From positions 168,501 to 232,500 of the forward strand of contig JAESUZ010005464.1 in assembly GCA_017311185.1 (NCBI GenBank): a stretch of DNA of 64,000 nt, in the 5' to 3' direction. The notes below the pieces were generated by a model. It saw nothing but the letters and a program-made list of their open reading frames with translations, made no database searches and was not told the origin of the DNA. Shown here one piece after another: positions 57,693 to 64,000 of this stretch. Origin of the DNA: Proteles cristata cristata. Its lineage: Eukaryota; Chordata; Mammalia; Carnivora; Hyaenidae. The translations under genes were made by a program, and so were the position numbers. How positions within the stretch are numbered: the stretch's first letter is position 1; every line of letters begins with the position of its first letter.

Positions 57693-57826
57693 GAATCCCA
57701 AGCAGGCTCCATGCTGTCAGTGCAGAACCTAATGAAGATCTCTATCCCACAAACCGTGAGATCATGACCTGAGCCAAAATCAAGAGTCAGACCCTTAACG
57801 AAGAGAACTGCCCAGGTGCCCACAGT
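57541..57826 (-). mobile_element. CanSINE enlarged by (GT)n and (GA)n expansion
   Basis: An older minus-strand SINE whose CT/GA stretch has grown into about 26 GT units (57579-57631) plus GA tracts (57563-57578, 57660-57694), bringing the element to nearly 290 bp. The reversed head is tgggcacctgggcagttctc, with a small rearrangement. The flanks share ttcatttt (57533-57540, 57827-57834). Confidence 0.92.
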
Positions 57827-57834
57827 TCATTTTC

Positions 57835-58243
57835 TTGCCTGATTTACTCTAAGATGGGCTAAAAGCAGGCTACGCCAAACCGACCTATGGTCCACTCACC
57901 CTTTAAAACATACCTAGCAAGGAATATCACATAGCTTGACTTCACAGCACACCAGAACTCTAACTCAAGCCCTTCCTACTACAATTTATGTCCATTTGTT
58001 CTTGCTCTTTCCTCAGAGGAGCTTTTAGAGTTTAACTGAGTACCCTCTGTGGAGCTATAACCAAGGAATCGCCTAGGAGACAGAGGTACATTGGTAATCA
58101 GTCCCAGATGCAATGCTGGTTGGAATACCAACCAGAGCTAGCCGTTTGTTAGCTACAGTTGTTTTCCACCATAGCATGTGGTAACTGCAGCTTTAAGAAC
58201 ATGCAGGAATTATTAGCTATGATTACCTAAGGTGTGACTGTTT
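57835..58243. other. Unique sequence, nothing recognised
   Basis: No repeat or gene identified. Confidence 0.35.
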
Positions 58244-59110
58244 TTTAAACCAACTTTATTTTTTAGAACAGTTTTATATTTACAGAAAACCTGCAAAGAT
58301 AGTAAAAAGAAAAGTTCCCATATACCTTCCACCCAGTTTCCCTTATTATTAACACCTTAAATTGATATAGGATGTTTGTTACAACTTGGTGAACCAATAT
58401 TGATGATGCGTTCTTAGTAACTCCCAGTTTATGCTTCATTCACATTTTCTTTAGTTTTTACATAATTTTACTTAACATCCTTTTTGTGTTCCAAGAGCTC
58501 ATCCATGATCCCACCCTTCAGTTGTCATGTCTCCTCAGGCTCCTCTTGGTTGTGACAGTTTCTCAGACGTACGCCTTGACTTAGACAATCACCAGTCAAG
58601 TATACTATAGAATGTCCCTCAGTGAGAATGTGTCTGGGGTTCTGAGTTTGGAAAGGAAGACAAAGGAAGTCAAGGGCCAGTGTCATCACGCATGAAGGGC
58701 GCCTGGTATCAACATAACTTTTCTTGGTTGATGTTGACTGTGATCACCAGACTGAGGTGGTGGTGTCTGCCAAGTTTCTCCACTGTGAAGTTACTCTTCT
58801 TCCCTCTTTTCCACATAGCACTCTGGAATGAAGTCCCCGTGACCAGCCAACACTTGAGGAATGGGGAGTTATGTTCTATCTCCTTGAGGTCTGAGTGTGT
58901 ATATAACTTATTCAGATTTCTTCCGCACAGGAGATTGGTCACTTCTCCCTCCCCCTCCTTTGAATGATGTATTCAGTCACTTATTTGTACAAGTATGGAC
59001 TCAGCTTTTATACTTTGGCTCATAGTACAACACTGTTTTTTTATTTTCCACCTTTAGTCAGTGGAGTCACTTGGATCCTCTGTCTCTTTGAAATAACCCC
59101 ATTATTGTGG
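58244..59110 (-). mobile_element. LINE-1 (L1M-type) remnant
   Basis: Nearly 870 bp of ordered, reversed old L1 sequence: acagttttatatttacagaa, cccacccagtttcccttatt pieces, tgaaccaatattgatgatgc, cctcaggctcctcttggttg, 'gttgatgttgactgtgatca', tttctccactgtgaagttac, 'ggaatggggagttatgttct', 'agtatggactcagcttttat'. The small frames inside it are not genes. Confidence 0.8.
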
Positions 59111-59539
59111 GGTTGTGGGTGTGTGTGTGGAGGGGTTTAGTCATTATTTCTCTTTACGTTAATTGTATCTTGCACATGAAAATCAGCCCAAGTGGTAGTT
59201 AGCAACCTTTTTTCTCTATGTGCCAGTCATCCATCGATGTCTTGTCAAGTGAACAAGTGACATTTTAAAAAATCTGTCACTTTTGATGAATAACCAGAAG
59301 ATTATTCAGTACCCTTGATCTTTCCTCTCCTTGTCTATCCCACCCAGTCATGAGACCTTTTTTGGATTCCAAGGTAAACTATTTTAAAGGTAGTGATAAA
59401 CAGAGTAGATCAGAAGTAACTAGGGACATAGAATAAATGGAATATGAAGAATTTGATCATGAAAAACAAAAAAAAATACAGAATACAAAAGCAGTGGGCT
59501 TTTAGAAATTTTTTTAAAAAGTGAACTCCTAAAAAAAAG

Positions 59540-60830
59540 CTGAAAATTCAGGATAAGCACACTATACCATTTCTTAAACTAACATACATCTTAATATAAT
59601 CAAGAACATCTAGATCAAAATAACAACTCATAGCATACTAACTAATAAACTGGTAAGGACAATAAACTAAAAGTAAGCTAATACCTCATTAAAATCAGGA
59701 ACAAGTCTCCCTTCATGTAGTGATCTCTCAGTTTTCTGCTGGAAGCCACAGCCCATGCAAGAAACAGAAATCTGTGGAAAGGAGGGAAAGGATAGTCATT
59801 TATATGTGGCATTTCTGTTTACCTAAAAACAAAAGAATCAACAAAAATATAGTGAACAAAAATTTTAAAAGAAATAAAACCTATAAACAAAATAAACCAA
59901 AATCAATAGCTTTTCTGTAAATGAGCAGTGTTTCTAAAATATAATGGGAACTATCCCATTTATTAAATTGTAAAATATCCAGTAATAATAAATGAGTACT
60001 TGGAAAACAGAATTATTTTTTTTTCAGAATTATATTTATATTATACATTATTTTCACATTGTAACATCCACATTGATCATCTGTGACACAATTCTAATCA
60101 TTTTGAGTATATTTTTACTGTATTATTTATACATACATATATAAAATCAAGAGGCACTTCCAGTAATTCTGGCAAAAAAGAGCATCATTATACTGTCTAT
60201 GCTAAAACATAATAAAAATAAATACAATTTAATATTTTTTCTGTACAGATTTCACTTTTTACAAAATATTTGTCAGCCATTAACTAAATCACTTGACAAA
60301 TCGGAACTATTTTGCTGAGGAAATAAAAGCAAACTATAATAAATGTTATGTAGCTAGATAAGAAGACTAAATATTTTCAAAATGTAATTCTTTTCTATGC
60401 TATTCTCCAGGTGAAACACATTTTCAACAAGATCTCAAATTTAAAAGGGTGGGGGAAAAAAGTGATTCAAGGTTAAAAAAAAAAAGGAGGAAGAATAAAT
60501 AGAAAAGATTGATAAAATGTGGGAGACCAGAGATCTTCGTCTACTAGTTACTAAAATGATTTATAAAGCTATCATAACTTTGAAATGTGATGTTTTCCCA
60601 ATATAGATTAATGAGACGGTACCTAGGGAGAGATTCTACTCTGAATAGAGATTTGCTGTAGAGAATGGTGGCATACACATCAAGAAGTTATCAATAAATA
60701 AGACTGAACCAGTTGATAACCCATTTGGAGAAAATGAAAATTGGCTTCTGACATCATACTATACACCAAAATAAAATTTAAGTGTATTAAAGAATTCATG
60801 AAATTATAAGTCATAGAAAATCTACAATGA
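59540..60830 (+). mobile_element. LINE-1 ORF2 remnant
   Basis: Decayed reverse-transcriptase-region wording (attaaaatcaggaacaagtc, 'aaaccaaaatcaatagctttt', 'tctgtaaatgagcagtg') followed from about 60480 by more 3' ORF2 sequence ending 'catcatactatacaccaaaa', taaaatttaagtgtattaaa. It is broken by many stops. The same L1 continues past a SINE at 60831. Confidence 0.6.
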
Positions 60831-60957
60831 GGGGCACCTGAGTGCCTCAGTCTGTTGAGCATCTGACCCTTGAACTCAGCTCAGGTCTTGATCTCAGGGT
60901 CATGAGTGCAAGCCCCTTGGTGGGCTCTATGCTGGACATGCAGTCTACTTAAAAAAA
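60831..60957 (+). mobile_element. Short CanSINE, older subfamily, inside L1
   Basis: Head ggggcacctgagtgcctcag, 'acccttgaactcagctcagg', ctcagggtcatgagtgcaag, then 'tctatgctggacatgcagtc' directly into the A-tail. It lacks the felid body and CT stretch. The flanks aaaatctacaatga (60817-60830) and aaatctaggatga (just after the tail) look like an imperfect target duplication. Confidence 0.88.
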
Positions 60958-61106
60958 TCTAGGATGAATATTAATCTGCTCTTGGAATGAAGAAGATTTT
61001 TCTAAGTGGAGGAATAATAAAGGATATCACAGAGAAGACTGATAATTTGAACTTCTAAAACTTTTTTGTCAAACAGACTATAAACAAAACTAGAAGACAA
61101 ATGATA
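60958..61106 (+). mobile_element. LINE-1 ORF2 remnant, continuation
   Basis: 'gaagaagatttttctaagtg' to 'aaacaaaactagaagacaaatg' corresponds to the L1 ORF2 C-terminal stretch that also appears at 62256-62540. It lies between two SINE insertions. Confidence 0.65.
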
Positions 61107-61300
61107 TGATTTTTTTTTTGAAAGAGAGAGAACATGCATGAGCAGAGGAGAGGAAGAAGAGGAGGTAGAGAGAGAATCTTAAGTAGCCCCATGCCCAATG
61201 TGGAGCCAGACGTAGGGCCTGATCTCGCACAACAGTAAGATCATGACCTGAGCCAAAAAGAGTCAGTCACGTAACTGACTGAGTCACCGAGGTATCCCAG
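61107..61300 (-). mobile_element. CanSINE, older decayed copy inside L1
   Basis: Reversed: gggatacctcggtgactcag, 'tacgtgactgactctttttgg', a B-box-like segment that is badly decayed, and a CT stretch (61129 and 61163-61185 on the plus strand as GA-rich). Clearly among the oldest CanSINEs in the window. Confidence 0.85.
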
Positions 61301-61690
61301 GACTTTTTTTAAGTTAAATACATATAACAAAGAGTTAATATTTTGAACCTATATAGAGCATTCACTAAGAAAAAGGCAAAACAAAATCAAAGATTGGTGG
61401 AACATGAGTAAACAAATCAGAAAGACAAAACACTATGGCCCAGAAACACATGATCAAGTTTTAAAGTAGTATTTATTTGCTTCATATTTATTTATTTCAA
61501 TATTGTTTTATGTCAAGAAACTCCAATTATGAAATACCATCCTTAACTTGAGAACCTGAAGACACGGTTTAAAATGATGAAATGCAGCCTTGCAAAGAGT
61601 CACTGAAATGGACAGTTTTATCAGCTATTGGTGGAAATAAAAATCTGACTAAAATGGAGAGTTTTAGGGGAGGGAGCATTAATGGAGAGA
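61301..61690 (+). mobile_element. LINE-1 ORF2 remnant, continuation
   Basis: 'aagagttaatattttgaacc', 'agaaagacaaaacactatgg', 'ctccaattatgaaataccat' and 'gctattggtggaaataaaaa' continue the L1 ORF2 order towards its 3' end. Confidence 0.55.
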
Positions 61691-61798
61691 GGACTGGAAA
61701 GCAGGCTAAGGTTCTAGTCCAAGTATGGAAGTTTGGAATTACCTTGTGTGTGAACCTGAACAGGAAGTGTAAGATCTCTGCACTTCCATTTCATCTTT

Positions 61799-62002
61799 TT
61801 TTTTTTTTTTAAAGGAGAGACAGAATGAGAGTAAGTAAGTGTGGAGGTGCAGAGAGAAAGGGAGAAAGACAATCCCAAGCAGGCTTCATGCAGTCAGCAC
61901 AGAGCCCAGTGTATGGTTCGGACCCATGAATCGTGAGATCATCACCTGAGCCAAGATCAAGAGTCAGACACTCAACCGACTGAGCCAACCAGGTGCCCCG
62001 TT
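61799..62002 (-). mobile_element. CanSINE
   Basis: Reversed head ggggcacctggttggctcag, 'gtgtctgactcttgatcttgg', B-box region catgggtccgaaccatacac, body ctgactgcatgaagcctgct, T14 tail. An 8-bp direct repeat (tcatcttt) is at 61791-61798 and 62006-62013, possibly within an old MIR (tttcctcatctttaaa). Confidence 0.92.
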
Positions 62003-62013
62003 TCCTCATCTTT

Positions 62014-62240
62014 AAAAAAAAGAGGTCAGTTTAAAAATATGGTCAATGTAAGTGAAGACAGAGAAATACTGATACTGGATGAAAGATGGGAAACATACGG
62101 AGCAAAAGAGATTTCAAAAAAGAATCTGACTGAAATTTCAGATCCATTCATTGTAACATCAGAGAAACCCCAGAAATAATCTTCAAAATTATGTGGGATC
62201 TTGGCAGAGGATAGACAAGGCATTAAAAATAAGGGAGAAA
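62014..62240. other. Unclassified AT-rich sequence between L1 segments
   Basis: Nothing recognised; probably decayed repeat. Confidence 0.3.
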
Positions 62241-62556
62241 AGGAAAGATTATTTAATAAATGACTTAGCTCTCATTATGAAAAATGAAAGGTAGACAGAC
62301 TAACGCCTCATCTCATACACATGGGTAATTTTAGATGAATTAGGGGCCTGCGTGTGTAAAATAAACCTTGAAATTACTGAGAGAAAATGCGGGGAGAATT
62401 TCTTTATGACTGTGGGGGAGAGATTATTTTTCATCCAGTATACAAGAAGGACAGTTCATAAAGGAAAAGATGACATTAAGAAGTAAACTTCCTTTATGCA
62501 GAAGCCACTATAAATACAGTGAAGACACAAACCCTGAACTGCAAAAATATCTTTTC
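62241..62556 (+). mobile_element. LINE-1 ORF2 C-terminal remnant, second copy
   Basis: 'atttctttatgactgtgggg', 'ttcataaaggaaaagatgac', 'attaagaagtaaacttccttt' is the same ORF2 region already seen at about 61000-61100, so this is a second L1 insertion rather than a continuation. A young SINE interrupts it. Confidence 0.75.
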
Positions 62557-62767
62557 TTTTTTTTTTTTTATTTATTTCTAGGAGAGAGAGAGAGACAGCG
62601 TGAGCAGGGGAGGGTCAGAGAGAGAGGGAGTCACAGACTGAAACAGGCTCCAGGCTCTGAGCTGGCAGTCAGCACAGAGCCCGACGCGGGGCTCGAACCC
62701 ACGAACCGCAAGATCATGACCTGAGCAAAAGTCGGACGCCTAACCGACTAAGCCACCCTGGCGCCCC
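62557..62767 (-). mobile_element. Young CanSINE copy C, inside L1
   Basis: Third member of the near-identical young subfamily (gcgtgagcaggggagggtca, gagtcacagactgaaacagg, gagctggcagtcagcacaga, taaccgactaagccaccc). Perfect 15-bp target duplication (caaaaatatcttttc) at 62542-62556 and 62768-62782. T-run tail intact. Confidence 0.96.
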
Positions 62768-63449
62768 CAAAAATATCTTTTCAAAGCATAAAACAGAAAA
62801 TGTTTTTGTTTCCAGACTATATAGATGGAGAACCTTACAAGTCAGTAAGAAAAAGACAAACAACAACAAAAAAAATGAGTAGCAAAGGATACCTTCGGAC
62901 GGTGCGCAAAGGAGATTTAAAGGACCAATAAAGAGAAGAGATGCTAAGCCTCACTAATAATTAGGAGAAACACTTACTAAAACAAAGCAGCACCGTTCCT
63001 CGGCCATCAGAACGGCAAAAATAAAATAAGTATGACTGTCGAAATGCAGGGCGGGGTGAACAGAACAGACCATGGTCTCAGCTCACTGGGCATGCCATCT
63101 GATGCGCCACTGTGGGCAGCAAGGTGGCAATATGGGGTAACACCGAAAATGTGGCCTGCGAAGCAGCAATTTTACTCCTAGAGATATTCACTAGAGAAGC
63201 ACGTGCCATCAAAGCCTGGTACAAGGATAGTCACCAAAGCAGTGTTTGTCATGGCAAAACCTAGTGTCTGTTGACAGAGGAAAGATAAAATATGCTACGT
63301 TCGTATTTTGTTTCCTTCATGGCTGTGCCTCCAGCCCCTGGAGCAATTTTGGTATAGATAAGTATTTGTTAAATGAATGATCACAAGGATGCTCACGGCA
63401 GTCGAAAATGAACAAACTGGATCCATATGTATCAACATAGATAGATTTT
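62768..63449 (+). mobile_element. LINE-1 3' part, continuation
   Basis: 'caagtcagtaagaaaaagac', 'aggagaaacacttactaaaa', 'gccatcagaacggcaaaaat', 'gcagcaattttactcctaga', 'agatattcactagagaagca' follow L1 ORF2 C-terminus and early 3' UTR. The piece 63310-63385 (tggtatagataagtatttgt, taaatgaatg) is less typical and may be a foreign fragment. Confidence 0.8.
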
Positions 63450-63492
63450 TTTTTAATGTTTATTTTTGAGACAGCACAAGTGAGGGAGGAGC

Positions 63493-63544
<52 letters not shown>

Positions 63545-63672
63545 TACAAAGCAGGCTCTAGGCTCCAAGCTGTCAGCACAGAGCCTGACATGGGGCTCGA
63601 ACCCACAAACTGTGAGATCATGACCCGAACTGAAGTCAGACACCCAACCTACTGAATTATCCAGACGGCCCA
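63450..63672 (-). mobile_element. CanSINE with (AC)n expansion, inside L1
   Basis: Reversed head ggccgtctggataattcagt (decayed), B-box region gtgggttcgagccccatgtc, body ctgacagcttggagcctaga. The CT/GA stretch has been replaced by about 22 AC units (63497-63541). Target duplication caacatagatagatttt at 63433-63449 and caacatggatagatttt at 63673-63689. Confidence 0.94.
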
Positions 63673-63935
63673 CAACATGGATAGATTTTAAACAGGTACT
63701 GGGTGACAAAATGCTTCTGGAATATGTCTACTATGGTACAAACAATATATATAAAACAATATTGTGTACTGTTCAAAGATACTGATGTATATAGTAAAAA
63801 TATTAGAACATGGACTAGAAGAAAACACACAAAATTTATACTGGTGGTTGCCTCTGGTAAGGAGGTGAAGAATGGTAGGAAAGAGAAAGAGGAAAGGAGA
63901 ATGGATAGGGGTTAGAGAAGAAAAGGCCACTTCAG
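63673..63935 (+). mobile_element. LINE-1 3' UTR, continuation
   Basis: 'atggatagattttaaacagg', 'aaaatgcttctggaatatgt', 'agaaaacacacaaaatttat', 'actggtggttgcctctggta' is old L1 3' UTR and completes the copy that starts near 62241. The last bases of the window (63936-64000) show nothing distinctive. Confidence 0.78.
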
Positions 63936-64000
63936 ATGACCTCTATGGTCTCATTTCTTTTAATAAGAAAACTATCTAAAGCACAAATGACAAAATGTAA

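Noticed and set aside
63480..63545. Regular repeat that could suggest an array with spacers
   Set aside because: It is a plain AC dinucleotide microsatellite inside a SINE. No CRISPR-like repeat-spacer structure occurs anywhere in this vertebrate window.
1..64000. Endogenous retrovirus or LTR elements
   Set aside because: I looked for paired LTRs, primer-binding sites and gag/pol/env-like frames and saw none that I could support.

Overview
The window is nuclear DNA from a carnivoran mammal, most likely a felid. It holds at least 35 tRNA-derived CanSINEs (lysine-tRNA-type head with the wording ctgggtggctcag, body ctgacagctcagagcctgg, a (CT)n stretch, then an AATAAA-rich tail). The ctgacagctcagagcctgg body is, as I know the family, the feline (SINEC_Fc-like) form rather than the dog form. 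A carnivore-type L1 3' end at 14.4 kb and a carnivore-type Tigger DNA transposon at 35.2-36.0 kb fit the same assignment. There is no sign of bacterial, phage or organellar DNA.

I found no supportable protein-coding gene, exon chain or RNA gene. The longest open frame is about 160 codons. Many open frames are simply the SINE read in one frame, which is why the same short peptide recurs in unrelated places. The window therefore looks intergenic or deep intronic.

Layout. 0-12 kb: one CanSINE at 1.4 kb, then about 10.5 kb with no CanSINE at all, only old MIR/L2 remnants. 12-14.7 kb: two abutting SINEs with overlapping target duplications, a third SINE, and a 5'-truncated carnivore L1 with a clean 15-bp duplication. 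14.7-17 kb: repeat-free and regulatory-looking, with three perfect MEF2-type sites, an inverted repeat and two CAGCTG E-boxes. 17-26.5 kb: mostly unique, with scattered SINEs, an L2, an L1 remnant and G-quadruplex motifs. 26.5-36.9 kb: dense SINEs, including a tandem pair inside one target duplication, a SINE between 99-bp direct repeats, an inverted SINE pair, L1 3' ends and the Tigger element. 37-48 kb: mostly unique with dispersed SINEs and two CpG-rich patches (37.68-38.16 and 44.6-45.0 kb). 48-58 kb: an L1 interrupted by a SINE, another L1, MIRs and SINEs. 58-64 kb: almost wholly L1 remnant, interrupted by six SINEs or SINE fragments.

The window is thus an archive of retrotransposition. 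MIR and L2 are oldest, then L1M, older CanSINEs, felid CanSINEs, and finally a near-identical young SINE subfamily with perfect target duplications. The unique stretches could hold regulatory sequence for a gene outside the window. I could not align to other genomes, so conservation claims are inference.
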